From contig WAEK01000004.1 of the NCBI GenBank assembly GCA_011634665.1, positions 1,661,501-1,725,500 of the forward strand: a stretch of DNA of 64,000 nt. The letters run 5' to 3'. The notes under the pieces are model-generated. The model was given only the letters and a program-made list of their open reading frames with translations, searched no databases and was not told where the DNA came from. The stretch is from Mortierella sp. BCC40632 (taxonomy: Eukaryota; Mortierellomycota; Mortierellomycetes; Mortierellales; Mortierellaceae). Shown in pieces: positions 10,632 through 21,237 of the stretch. Numbering within the stretch: position 1 is the first letter of the stretch; each line of letters starts with the position of its first letter. Made by a program: the position numbers and the translations under genes.

Positions 10632-13600
10632 GTGGAGAAGGCAAAGTCGACACTCCTTACATTTATTTTTTGCAATGTTGACGGCCATCCAGCGCGGGTC
10701 CTCATCGACGGCGGAGCCCAAGGCAATGTGGTCAGCGAGTCTTTCATCAAAAAACATTCAATCCCTACACTTGCATCTCCCCTATCCCTATCATCCTCCC
10801 AAATGGCTCCCAATCTTTTGCAGCACTCAAATCCAACATCTCCCTACAACGACACCAATACTCCACCACTCTACCCCTATCGTCTACCCTCTCCACAAAT
10901 ATGACCTTATTCTTGGCAAGCCTTGGCTTTTGCTGAGATCAACCCACTCATCAACTGGCGGACAAACAATCTACGGTTCCAACACAACGGCCTCACCATC
11001 GATTGGGAATGCACTGGTTTCAAATCGTCATCTATCTCATCTCGCACTCGGGGACTTCTCCTCACTCACGTACATTTTCTTCACTGAGGCAACAGACATC
11101 GGAAGCGAGATCTACTTAGCCCTTATTCGGTCTCTCGATGAGGATAGCACAGATCAAACAAATCACTCTTCCACTCCTCCTCCACTCCTTCATCCACTCC
11201 TTCCTCCTCCTTCCTTCCTTCCCCCCTCCCCTCCTCCTCTCCTTCCTCTGCCCCTTCCTCCTCTCCCTCTTCTCCTCCCTCCTCCCGCTCCTCCCCCCAA
11301 CCCCTCCCCCTTACACCCCGACATCCACTCAATTGTTTTGACGAATTCCCCAGACATTTTCCCCCTACCCTCCCCATCAGGCCTTCCCCCGACCGAGGTG
11401 ATGCTATGCGTATCGACACTGACCCAGCAGCAGACCCCCCTTCCGCCCCGTCATTCGACTATCTGTTGCTGAACTTGACGAGCTAAAGAAACAACTGGAC
11501 GACCTACTCTCAAAAAGTTCATCAAACCAAGCACGTCTCCATATGGTGCCCCTGTTTTATTCGTCAAGAAGGCTGATGGCACTCTCCGAATGTGCGTCGA
11601 TTATCGTGCTCTCAACAGTATCACAAGGAAGAATCGCCACCCGCTGCCCAGAATAGACGAGCTTATTGACAGATTCCGTGGCGCTCGCTACTTTACCAAG
11701 CTTGACCTCATTTCGGGTTACCACCAACAGCGCATCTATGGACCACACACGCACAAGACCGCTTTTCGCTGCAGATACGGTCATTTTGAGTTTAATGTGG
11801 TTCCATTTGGCCTCACAAATGCACCGGCTTCCTTTTCCAATATGATGCTGAAAGTACTCGATCCTGTTCTGGACAAGTGGGTTGTCGTCTACCTCGACGA
11901 TATCTTGATTTATTCAAAACCAAGACCGAGCATCTCCGCCATATTCGAAGTGTCCTTGCCCTCCTCCGAAAACATGGACTGTACGCCAAGCTGAGCAAGT
12001 GCTCTTTCATGAAAGAAGAAACGGAGTTTCTCGGCCATGTAATAACCAAAGATGGCGTTCACACCAATGCAGGGCTTGTTAAAGCGATCCGTGAATGGCC
12101 ACGACCGGAGAAACAACGCGACGTTCAGCAATTTCTTGGTCTTGCGCAATTTTATCACCAATATATCAAGAATTTTGCCGACATCGCACTTCCCCTCACC
12201 TCCCTCCTTGGCGAAAACCATCAGTTCGTATGGGATGAAAACAGCGAACAAGCATTCCTTAGCCTCAAATCTGCAATCAGCTCCGCTCCAGTCCTACGAA
12301 TCTTTGACCCCGATCTGCCGTCCACAGTGGAGACTGATGCCTCTGGATTTGCCATAGGTGCTGTTCTTTTTTCAAACAGACGCCGACGGATCATCCAGAC
12401 CTGTCGCATTTACATCCCGCAAACTAAACCCAGCTGAACGGAACTACCCTACCCATGAACAGGAACTCCTGGCTGTTGTCCACGCCCTCAAAACATGGCG
12501 CTTTTACTTAGACGGTTCACACTTTATTGTATATACCGATCACGATACGCTGAGACACTTTCCAACCCAGCCCAAACTGACAAGGCGCCAGGCGAGATGG
12601 ATGGAACTCCTCCAAGAGTATGATTTCGAGTTCAAGTTCAAGCGGGGAATTGAGAACATCGTACCAGATGCTCTCTCTCTCGTCGTCCGGACCACCGCGA
12701 ACCTGATAAACTTGAACCAGATCCTGTCCCTATGTCCATCAACTCTTTTCAGCCTTCAGACGGATACAAGTTGGAGACAGCACGTTATAGAGGGGTATGC
12801 TGATGACCCTGGTCTTGCTCCCGTCTATGAGAGGTGTCTTCAAGGCCAACCACCACCACACTACTTTTTGCAGGACGGTCTATTGTATGTCGAGCGCAAG
12901 GGTGACCTATTACTCTGCGTCCCGAAGTCGTCCACTCTGCGTTTAATCCTACTCCACGAGGTTCATGATGCTGCAATATCAGGCCACTTCGGCTTTGACA
13001 AGACATACGCCACCTTACGGCGGTTTGCCTATTGGCCTAAGATGTCAAATGATGTCCGACGGTATGTCGAATCCTGCTCGAGCTGCCAACGTAACAAAGC
13101 AGTCCGCCGCCTTCCAGCTGGACTTCTTCAACCTTTAGCCATTCCAGAACAACGTTGGGACACAGTATCAATGGATTTCGTGGTAAAACTACCACAAACA
13201 GCACGCAAATTCGATGCAATCACTGTCTTCGTAGACAAATTGTCGAAACAGGTCCATTTTGCCCCTAGTCGGACTACAGATTCAGCAAAGGACGTTGCCA
13301 ATTGTTTTCTTTGCAAATGTCTTTCGCCTCCATGGGTTGCCCTCCACGATTGTCTCCGACCGGGATAGCAAGTTCACTAGTTCCTTTTGGAAGCGCCTCC
13401 ACGAGCGACTAGGAACGAAGCTTGCCATGTCCTCAGCATTTCATCCGCAGACAGATGGTCAATCCGAACGAGCCATTCAAACTCTTAAGTCAGTTCTTCG
13501 GAGTCTAGTGAACCACAAACAGGATGACTGGGACCTATACCTCCCTGCTGCAGAATTCGCATACAACAATGCCGTCAATTCATCCACAGGAGTCTCCCCA

Positions 13601-14218
13601 TTTTTTTTTCTCAATCATGGATTCCATCCACGGGTTCCTGCTTCCCTCCTCGGGCCCCCTGAAGAAGCTTGTCCCACATTGACATGGACAAATTTGTTGC
13701 CTTGCAGAAGACCTCATTATCTCTGGCACAAGACAGCCTTCTCTCGGCTCAGAATCAGCAAATCAAGAATGCTGATGCTCACCGGAGGCCCACACTCATT
13801 CAAAGTGGGGACCAAGTCCTGCTCAGTACGGAAAACATCACAACTGCGTATGACTCTAGCCGACCAGCTGCATCACTACAGGCTCGATACTTTGGCCCGT
13901 TCACACTCCTCGAACAACGAAGCCCGGTCTCCTTCAAGGTCGAGCTACCCCCTACATTGAAAATACATGACGTATTTCATGTCGACCGTTTTAAACCGTT
14001 TGTTCCATCTCCAGAGTCGCTTGGCCGCCGGTCTTCACCTCCTCCAGAACCCGATATCATTGAGGGTAATGAGGAACATGAAGTAGAGGCTATCTTAGCG
14101 CACAGGACGACACCCAAAAAAAAAAAAGACAAGTTTTCTTGTCAAATGGGTCGGGTACGATGCTGCTTCAGATGCCACCTGGGAGCCTCTCAAAAATCTT
14201 TCACATTGTGAAGACACC
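10632..14218 (+). pseudogene. Chromovirus copy 1 pol (PR-RT-RH-IN-chromodomain), frameshifted
   Basis: The protease motif reads LIDGGAQGN (about 10698), with glycine where the family has Ser/Thr. Reverse transcriptase at 11520-12000 has [10 protein letters not shown] (about 11890). RNase H at 12300-12680 includes [12 protein letters not shown]. Integrase has a zinc-binding HHCC module (about 12957-13100) and core (SMDFVV, VSDRDSKF, HPQTDGQSE; 13170-13500). A chromodomain-like end at 14075-14215 contains residues reading FLVKW and WEPL after a frame change in an A run at 14117. Frame breaks also occur near 11915, 12370, 13310 and 13660. Two of these are shared with copy 2. Confidence 0.9.
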
Positions 14219-14259
14219 CTTAGACAGTACTGTAAGGATCACGACCTGCTTCACTTAAT

Positions 14260-14268
14260 GGGGGAAGG
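14260..14268 (+). promoter_or_regulatory. Polypurine tract of chromovirus copy 1
   Basis: GGGGGAAGG immediately 5' of the 3' LTR, the expected plus-strand primer for reverse transcription. Confidence 0.85.
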
Positions 14269-14430
14269 TGTCACAGTATCGACCATCAGCACCCACCCCT
14301 TTAACCTTTGAGGTCATGTCCACTCCCACCCCTATAACTTAAAAGGTCCACCTCACTCACATGTATAAATAGTCCCTTCACCTACCACCAATAAAGATCA
14401 TCTTTTCCTGCCACTCCCTTATTTGTTAGA
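14269..14430 (+). repeat. 3' LTR of chromovirus copy 1
   Basis: 162 bp, apparently identical to 7187-7348, followed by the duplicated target GAAAC at 14431-14435. Confidence 0.95.
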
Positions 14431-14435
14431 GAAAC

Positions 14436-15554
14436 TCAATAGCGGACAACGACCAGCCTTTGACTCTGTTCTGGCCTCCATTCAAAATCAATCAGAAAGA
14501 AAACTATTCTTTGTCGATGGACCAGCAGGAACAGGAAAGTCGTTCTTATTCAATACGCTAATATCCTACGTCAAAGAGATCCTTCAAGGCGATGTCATAG
14601 CTGTAGCATCTTCGGGGATTGCGGCACAAATCTTGATTGGTGGCCAAACTGCTCACTCCACTTTTAAGGTCCCTATTGAATTGGATTCGACTTCCACCTG
14701 TTCAATTCCGCTACAACACCCAATGGCTCACAGGATCAAAGATTCATCTTTATTACTCTGGGACGAATGCTCGATGCAACATCGACATGTCTTTGAGACA
14801 GTTGACCGATTATACAGGGATATTACCAAAAACTACCAAACACCCTTTGGAGGCAAAAAACAGTTGTATTTGGCGGGGACTTTCGCCAGATACTTCCAGT
14901 TATACAAAATGGATCCGAATCCCAAATAGTGGGCGCCTGCTTAAAGAACTGCATGACAATCTGGCCATTTGTTGAGACATTACGACTGACGGAAAATATG
15001 AGGCTCATCAATAATACGAGTGAACAATCGAGAGAGTTCAGTGAGTTCCTTCTACGAGTTGGCTCAGGAACAGAGCCTGTCATCCCTCCAAATTTGATCC
15101 GCATCCCTGACTACGTCGTCTTCAACCCTTCTGAGGATTCCACCCTTACTCCAATTGAGCAATTCATCATCCACACCTTCCCGTCAATTGCTCAGCCAGT
15201 CCCAAACAGCGACGACTTTATGACTTCTGCAATTCTTTCGCCACTCAACAAAGACGTAGATGATATCAATAACGCTGCTCTCAGTTTAATGAGACACTCA
15301 ACTTCAAAAATGTATACAGCTATTGACACAATTAATGACGATCTCGAAGGCAATCAGTTTCACTATCCAATTGAGTTAGTTAATTCTCTCAACCCAGCCA
15401 GTATACCTCCCTTTGAACTCGAACTCAAGATTGGTCAACCAGTAATGATCATCAGAAACATTAACCCCAAGCAAGGTCTCTGTAATGGCACAAGAGTGAT
15501 CATTCACATGCTGGGAAGATACCATATACAGGTCAGGCTAATGACTGGACAATT
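14436..15554 (+). CDS. Helitron helicase, middle part (PIF1-type)
   Basis: Continues the frame broken at 7186. Walker A is GPAGTGKS (about 14519-14542) and Walker B is LLLWDECSM (about 14752-14778). A frame break near 14868 is followed by the frame 14929-15633, with ETLRLTENMR and PLNKDVDDINN, typical of Helitron/PIF1 helicases. The frame ends at 15554 because a Tc1-like element is inserted. The helicase would unwind DNA during rolling-circle transposition. Confidence 0.85.
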
Positions 15555-15556
15555 TA

Positions 15557-17186
15557 CAGTGGGCGCCAAAATGGTTTCAATAATTCTCAAATTTTCATAT
15601 TTTAGCAATTTTCTACCCATCGAGAATATGTAAATGCACCTTGTTGCTTAGATTGAAAACAATACCCAGAATGCCTTGTTCACGACAGTGTAAACAGATT
15701 TTCAATATGTTGTCAGAAAGGCGTGCTATGAGGTAAATTGTTGAAGCTAGATATTGGAACCATTTCGCCACTTGGGCACGCCATTTATATTTATTGCTAT
15801 TTCATCTCTTTTTTCACAATCGTTTGTCTTATATCTACAGTCAGTCAGAGAGATTAAAAGAAGATGAATAGATCTTGACAAGTTTGATATAAAATACGGG
15901 TGCAATCGCTCGAAAATGGTCGATATTCCTCCATCATGAAAAAAACGAAAGAAGACACTCTCAAAACTCTATCATAAGCCAGCTAAAAGCAGGCTACTCC
16001 GTCAAGAATGTCGCTAGACGATTATCAGTCAGCCCTGCTTCTGTTTCAAGGATCCGAACCAAGCATTTACCTACTCTACAAAGGCAACCAACAGGAAGAC
16101 CAAGAATTCTCTCGGCTCGCTCCAAGAATGATCTCAACAGAAAGTTACTTTCCGGCATGTTGAAGACTGGCAAGCAGGTCCACAAGAGCCTCAATGGTGA
16201 AGGGACAGTTATCTCGTACAGATCAGTCCTTCGCAACCTCAGGGAGATCGGCTTTCAAGCGAAGAAAAAAAGTCAAAAAGCCTTTTCCTTAGTAAGCGAC
16301 ACAAGCAAGCGCGGTTGGAGTGGGCAAGAGGTCATAAAAATTGGACCATCGATGACTGGAAGCGAGTGGTATTCTCAGATGAAACAAAGATAAACATCTG
16401 GAACTCGGACGGGATACAATATTACTGGGCTAAGCCAGGCGATCCGGTTCAACCATTTCATCTTCAACCTACTGTCAAGCATGGAGGTGGATCCTTGATG
16501 TTCTGGGGCTGTATGACGTCCAAGGGACTTGGCTATGGCTGTCAGATCTATGAAGGAACTATGAAAAAGGAGGATTACATCAATATTCTCGACACAACAT
16601 TGAAAGAAAGTCTCGAGTATTATGATCTCGGAAAAAATGACTTCATTTTTCAGCACGACAACGACCCCAAACACAAAGCCAAAGCAACAACCAAGTACCT
16701 GGAGGATCAGGATATTGAGGTTCTTCGATGGCCTGCACAATCAGCAGATTTAAATCCAATCGAGCATGTTTGGGACAAGCTGAAGGTTCAGATTGGTCAA
16801 CGAGAGAAGCGGCCTACGAGTGTTCATGAATTGTGGGATATGGTGCTGGAGGAATGGGAGCTGATACCACAGGATATGATTGACAAGCTCTATGAGTCGA
16901 TGCCACGAAGAGTAGAGGCCGTGTTGAAAGCGAAAGGGGGGAATACGAGGTATTGAAGAATTTTCCCGGACTAGTGGCAAAATGGTTTCTATGAGACGAC
17001 AACATTGGAGGCGGCATAGCTCGCTCATGTGAAGTGATAAAGGCCCGCTTTCTTATTTCTCGGGTCCACCATTGATAAGACTTTCCTTTCTATTAGAATT
17101 GAATATGAAAGAGAAAGAAAGAATAAACGAGAAAATTAGAAAAAGCGAAATTTCTGAAAACATTGAAACCATTTTGGCGCCAACTG
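15557..17186 (+). mobile_element. Tc1-like DNA transposon, family B copy 1
   Basis: 1,630 bp starting CAGTGGGCGCCAAAATGG and ending in the inverted form of CAGTTGGCGCCAAAATGG, with TA on each side (15555-15556, 17187-17188). Additional internal ATGGTT-type motifs occur about 200 bp inside each end, in opposite orientation to the termini. Near-identical copies are at 34949-36579 and 39242-40869. Confidence 0.95.
15930..16956 (+). pseudogene. Tc1-like transposase, family B copy 1
   Basis: The helix-turn-helix N-terminal part (SVKNVARRLSVSPASVSRI, about 16000) is followed after a frame break in an A run near 16265 by an intact 213-aa catalytic frame (16315-16956). This carries VVFSDET, FQHDNDPKHKA and ADLNPIEHVWDKLK, the three acidic residues of a DD34E transposase, and ends in KAKGGNTRY. 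Possible start ATG 15935 is followed by an early frame break. Confidence 0.9.
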
Positions 17187-17188
17187 TA

Positions 17189-17502
17189 AGGGCAAAATTA
17201 TATTCTTGCCAAGAATACCTATATCTACAGCTAACGACGGGAGTTGCCCAGTTCTCTTTACAAGACTGCAGTATCCTATAAGACCAGCCTTCGCTTTAAC
17301 CACTCACAAGGCACAAGGACAGACTTTAAGGAGAATGGGCCTTTTTCTACCACATCCTGCCTTTGTTCACGGACAAATCTACGTATCACTATCACGCGGG
17401 TCTGATCCTGATGCTATAAGGGTGATGGCTGAAAACGGCACAATAGATGGATACGAAGGAACATATATATCCAATGTAGTATTTGAGAGAGCATTAGTAT
17501 AG
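17189..17502 (+). CDS. Helitron helicase, C-terminal end
   Basis: Resumes the helicase after the Tc1-like insertion. The frame rejoins in phase when the element and one TA are removed. It carries the PIF1 C-terminal signatures ALTTHKAQGQTL and GQIYVSLSRGSDPDAI and stops at 17500-17502. Confidence 0.85.
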
Positions 17503-17609
17503 TACACCCACGATCTACTCTATCTTCTATCTAACTAGCAACTAAAAAAAAAAAAAAAAAAAAAACTTTGAAAGTATGAAAGAAGGAAAGACTACCAAAG
17601 GCGAGAGTC

Positions 17610-17638
17610 GAGTGCCCGTGGCGAAGCCGCGGGCACTC
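17610..17638 (+). terminator. Helitron 3' terminal hairpin (candidate)
   Basis: A 13-bp GC-rich stem with one G:T wobble closes a GAA loop, about 110 bp after the helicase stop. Helitron 3' ends typically have such a hairpin about 10 nt before the terminus. The following bases are CACTTGTCTATA; no clear CTRR is present. Confidence 0.6.
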
Positions 17639-18100
17639 CACTTGTCTATATAATGACGCACGTAACTGACACAGCCTAAAAAGGTATCGATGCCCAAATA
17701 AGGAAAATCTCTTAAGATGCCCCTTCTGAATCGACCCCCATGTCCTCATCAAAGTGAATGAACAAATGCTCCTTTGAAAAATGAATCACTTTCATCCATT
17801 AAAAGGTCGTTTTTCATTCATGAACCCTCGAGAAAAACTCGAAAATAGAATCCTATCCTTATTGCATAGGGCGTAGATGTGTAGACTTTTTTTTTATCAT
17901 TTATTGAACATCCCAAAGAAGGTATCACAGACTTACAAAGAGTTCCTTCACCGAGTAGTCGGGTCCTCTCAAACATCTCTAATCTGATTACTCAGAAACC
18001 TACTAAAGAACCATAAACAAGGCTCACCTCTCCCTTGCCCTGGACTCATGTACGCTGCCATCGTTTCTTGAGAAAAGACCAGCTTATCTCATTCTATAGA
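17639..18100. other. No gene seen
   Basis: Moderately AT-rich DNA without convincing coding potential or a recognisable repeat on either strand. Confidence 0.4.
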
Positions 18101-18479
18101 TTATGTTCTTGCTCCTCAGCAAAAGAGGGCCATGCATCGCATGCCATCATAGCCTTGCAAAAGCACAAAAGGTCGAGAGGATCTGTCTAAATGAGGAAAC
18201 TTCAGTCCATGTGCGTCAGAAATCTTCCCACGAGCAGTCTTCTGGCTGAGCACAGAATACAGTGCATTCTGTGACAGGTCATGGTACACCACCATGTGAG
18301 GTATGCCCCCCTTTTTTTTTTTTTTTTTTTTTTCCCTTTCCTTGAACACACTCCACCTTTCTTTCTTTTCTTCCATCCTCCAGCTCTAAACTCCTCCTCC
18401 TCCTCCTCTTTCTTATCCTCTCCCCGCTTCCCTCCCTCCTCCTCCTCCTCTCAACAACCTACCCTCATTCCCACAGCCG

Positions 18480-18936
18480 TCCCTCGCCATCCTCATTCAC
18501 CTTAGCATTTGCAGCAGTATATAAATACCTCTCACCACCCTCTAATAAACAACAGCTCTTTCTACGACTCTTGCTGTTGCATGGCAGCAAAGGAATTTTC
18601 AATCCCCGACCTTGATTACGCTCATCCCTGTTAACAATTTTAGGCCCTGTTTTCCCTGCCCCCTTGCCCCCCCCCTCCCCGACGATCACCATGAATGACC
18701 CTGCACCGACCCAAACCCCTTCTACCGCTGGCGCCCCTGCCGGTGGCCTTTCTGCCGCCGACACTCTAGCGGCACAGGCGGCACGACAAGACCTAGCCCG
18801 CACCCTAGCTACCGTCCTGAAGCCCCAAAAGCCAGAACCCTACAAGGGTACCATCGATGCTGAAGGCTGCCTCAATTTCCTCGACAGCTATGAGGAATAC
18901 TACACCATTGTCCAACTGGTGCCGCGTAGAGACTAA
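18480..18936 (+). mobile_element. 5' fragment of a second Ty3/Gypsy element (LTR end plus gag start)
   Basis: A TATATAAATA box and a sequence ending GCTGTTGCA are followed by a primer-binding-like TGGCAGCAAAGG (about 18581), resembling the layout of the chromovirus LTR. A gag N terminus starts at ATG 18664 or 18691 (MNDPAPTQTPSTAGAPAGG). Its segment QDLARTLATVLKPQKPEPY aligns by eye with RDVARTLHKILKPQTPAPY of the chromovirus gag. Similarity stops at about 18921, so the element is truncated. Confidence 0.7.
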
Positions 18937-19828
18937 GAACAGATGCTTCTAATCAATAACTACTCTTCTTTTTCTATCATAGAAATACGGACCAAGTGAA
19001 GGTGTACTGAAGACTTACAAAGGACAGGTACGGAAGACTACAGTAGGGACTGGGAAATAGCGACAACTATGAGGGGATTGCCTTCGACTCTAACTATTCT
19101 ATGAATGCATAAAGGGAGGATGGAGATAGCTATCAATAAACGGGATCTTGAGGCATGAATCCAATGCGGATCAAACTGGGATGGGTCCGTAAAGTCCTCG
19201 CATGTTGATCAAAGGAATCTTGCAAGAATGGCCACCGAAGGAGAGCCATTCAGGGAGCAGTCTTCGTCCGATCTTTTACTTTTCACCGAGTCTCATACTT
19301 ACAGCTGGGATAGCACCGTTAATGGGAAATGGCTCTTGAGTCCTGCCTTTTCTTTCAAAAGGAATCGAGGAGTCAATACTGCAGATCTGTTCAGGGTAGC
19401 TGGAGATGAGGACTGATTTAGTATGGGAGAGTGAAAAGATAATAGATCATGATCTTGATCGAGGTCTTGGGCTCGGTCAATACCTTGGGGACAGCGCGAC
19501 AGTGACAGTTGCTAAAGCAAATGGACTTGAGGGACAGAGGAAAGAAAGCTGACTTTATTACAGGGGGGAGGGGAAGGCTACTTTTATATCCCTAGCCTGG
19601 AAGACTAGGGATCGTAAATGCTACACTGAACCTCTCTGATCCCCGTGCCTCTTCGATTCACAACTGGCTATCGACCAGTTGCCAAGTGAGTCGCTCTACC
19701 TCTCTTAAATGAAAACCAAACTGAACCTTTTATGATGACGCGTCCGCACACATATATTTTTTTTTTTTTTTTTTTTTTCATCTTACCCGCATCCCCTTTG
19801 TTCATTTTTCGCCCCGCATCTCTCTTGT
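18937..19828. other. Probable retrotransposon LTR/UTR DNA, non-coding
   Basis: No supportable ORF. On the minus strand 19540-19600 reads GGATATAAAA and an AATAAA-type signal, compatible with the LTR of the minus-strand Gypsy element whose pol end is at 19829-20121, but no partner LTR was found. A poly(T) run lies at about 19757-19778. Confidence 0.3.
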
Positions 19829-20121
19829 TCATTTTTTATCCGTCTCCCCTTTTTTCTTTTTATCTATTTTTTTTCTGATGTCTCGTTCCTGCTGTTGTCC
19901 ATTACTCCTGATGCAAATAGTGTGAGTGATGCTGCGATGGTTGACTGATCGCCCCTCTCGGTAAGGCATTAGCTGTCCATCTTGCATTCCACATAATCGA
20001 TAGGCCCCTCCTGGAAGACAAGCCTGTATCCAGTATGGCCCTTTCCACTTGGGTTTCAACTTGTTCGATCGTCCTTGTGCTACTTTATGGTCGTAGAGCA
20101 AAACCGGTTGACCCACTTTGT
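19829..20121 (-). pseudogene. Minus-strand Ty3/Gypsy pol, C-terminal end
   Basis: Minus-strand frame reading ALYKVGQPVLLYDHKVAQG and then KLKPKWKGPYWIQ, the usual post-integrase region of Ty3/Gypsy polyproteins. It is cut off on its upstream side by a palindromic MITE (20123-20932). The integrase core expected upstream is missing from the window. Confidence 0.75.
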
Positions 20122-20122
20122 A

Positions 20123-20932
20123 AAGTGCATCCAAAATTCGATCAATTTTTTTTTTTAGATGGGGATCATCATTTCGCCCATTTCTCCTCAGTTCATGAGT
20201 CATTCCTCATGTTGATTCGTAGAGAAGATCTACTTTGCGTACTTATGTGGTTCCGACTACAAAGGTCTACTCCAGGTATTGTAGCCATTCTCCAATCGAG
20301 CAACATAGTCAAAAGTACTAACAAAATTTTACATGGGTTTAGTACAGGGGTTTTAGTCTTTGTTCATGGGCTGATAGTTTCGAATCCACTGACGTTGGGA
20401 ATAAACTCTAGATACACAGAGTACGTCAGTCAGTAGACATCACAGTCTATCATTATGACTATTCCAGTATGTCTTTTAGGCGGTCAAATCAATGACCATG
20501 GCCAGGCAACCTTTTCACAAATAGGCTAAAAGTTGCAAAAAATTCTCAAAGTGGACGTTCTTCAGAGCGAGAGAAATCGTGACAGATATCCACACAGCCA
20601 TTGAAATTTATGCACGCTGTAATCATTGCTTGGACAACTCCTTCTACATACCCAGCCGGGACAAGGTTGTTCGTTCGTTCGAACTATCAGCCCATGAACA
20701 AAGACAAAAAACCCTGTACTAAACCCGTGTAAAATTTTGTTAGTACTTTTGACTATGTTGCTCGATTGGAGAATGGCTACAATACCTGGAGTAGACCTTT
20801 GTAGCCGGAACCACATAAGTACGCAAAGTAGATCTTCTCTACGAATCAACATGAGGAATGACTCATGAACTGAGGAGTAAATGCGGAATGATTCCATCTA
20901 AAAAAATCATTGATCGAATTTTGGATGCACTT
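20123..20932. mobile_element. Palindromic TA MITE, copy A
   Basis: 810 bp with long inverted arms (about 245 bp) starting AAGTGCATCCAAAATTCG, and TA at 20121-20122 and 20933-20934. Its left arm has a divergent patch (about 20158-20185) absent from copies B-D. The flanks belong to two different elements: Gypsy pol on the left and an LTR fragment on the right. Confidence 0.9.
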
Positions 20933-20934
20933 TA

Positions 20935-21237
20935 AGGTGCGTCCACCCTTCCCCTTTCTTTTGTAGAAGCTTGATTTAGCTTTGTGCTGCCTTCCGCTCG
21001 TTTCATGCCATTGAAGAGCTCCTGGCGACCCGTTGGTAGCATGGCGCTTCTGATGTTAGACTCTTCTCGTTTCGTCCCCCCCCCCCTCTTTCATTCTTTC
21101 CTTCCTTCCTGGCTGTTGTTCCCACCTGAGCAATCCTATGACTCTCATTCATTGGCCCTCGACCAGATGACCGTCCCTTTGCCTCCCTCTCCTTTGAGCA
21201 TCCCCCGTGTGTCTTTGGAGCAAGGAGCTACAGCACA
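20935..21237 (+). mobile_element. LTR fragment (same family as 26215-26708)
   Basis: Matches the distal about 300 bp of the LTRs at 26215-26708 and 27584-28076, ending GGAGCTACAGCACA. The left side starts exactly at the TA next to MITE copy A, corresponding to a TA (GAAAGTAAGATGC) inside the intact LTR. Confidence 0.85.

Larger units (their letters stand above)
7187..14430 (+). mobile_element. Ty3/Gypsy chromovirus, copy 1
   Basis: Two 162-bp LTRs (7187-7348 and 14269-14430) flank gag, protease, reverse transcriptase, RNase H, integrase and a C-terminal chromodomain. A polypurine tract (GGGGGAAGG, 14260-14268) abuts the 3' LTR, and a 5-bp duplication GAAAC borders the element. It is inserted in the Helitron helicase frame. 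A Tc1-like element lies between the 5' LTR and gag. The LTRs appear identical, implying recent insertion, yet the ORFs carry many single-base frameshifts, mostly in homopolymers. This is a fungal retrotransposon with no envelope gene. Confidence 0.95.
3635..17638 (+). mobile_element. Helitron, interrupted by two later insertions
   Basis: This autonomous rolling-circle transposon encodes a Rep (HUH endonuclease) plus PIF1-type helicase. The coding parts are 3635-7186, 14436-15556 and 17189-17502. The gaps are a chromovirus (7187-14430) and a Tc1-like element (15557-17186). Removing each with one target-site copy rejoins the reading frame exactly. The left end is not determined; 3635 is only the proposed start codon. 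The right limit is set at a strong GC-rich hairpin (17610-17638), the usual position of a Helitron 3' terminus. A canonical CTRR end is not evident just after the hairpin. Confidence 0.85.

Noticed and set aside
7187..14430. Endogenous retrovirus
   Set aside because: No envelope gene is present; the domain order and C-terminal chromodomain are those of a fungal Ty3/Gypsy chromovirus.
20562..20897. Recurrent about 111-codon ORF (start ESFRIYSSVHESFLMLIRRE) in all TA MITEs
   Set aside because: It lies within the palindromic arms and is repeated on both strands of each copy. It has no known domain and ends in the arm, so it is most likely a passenger frame, not a gene.
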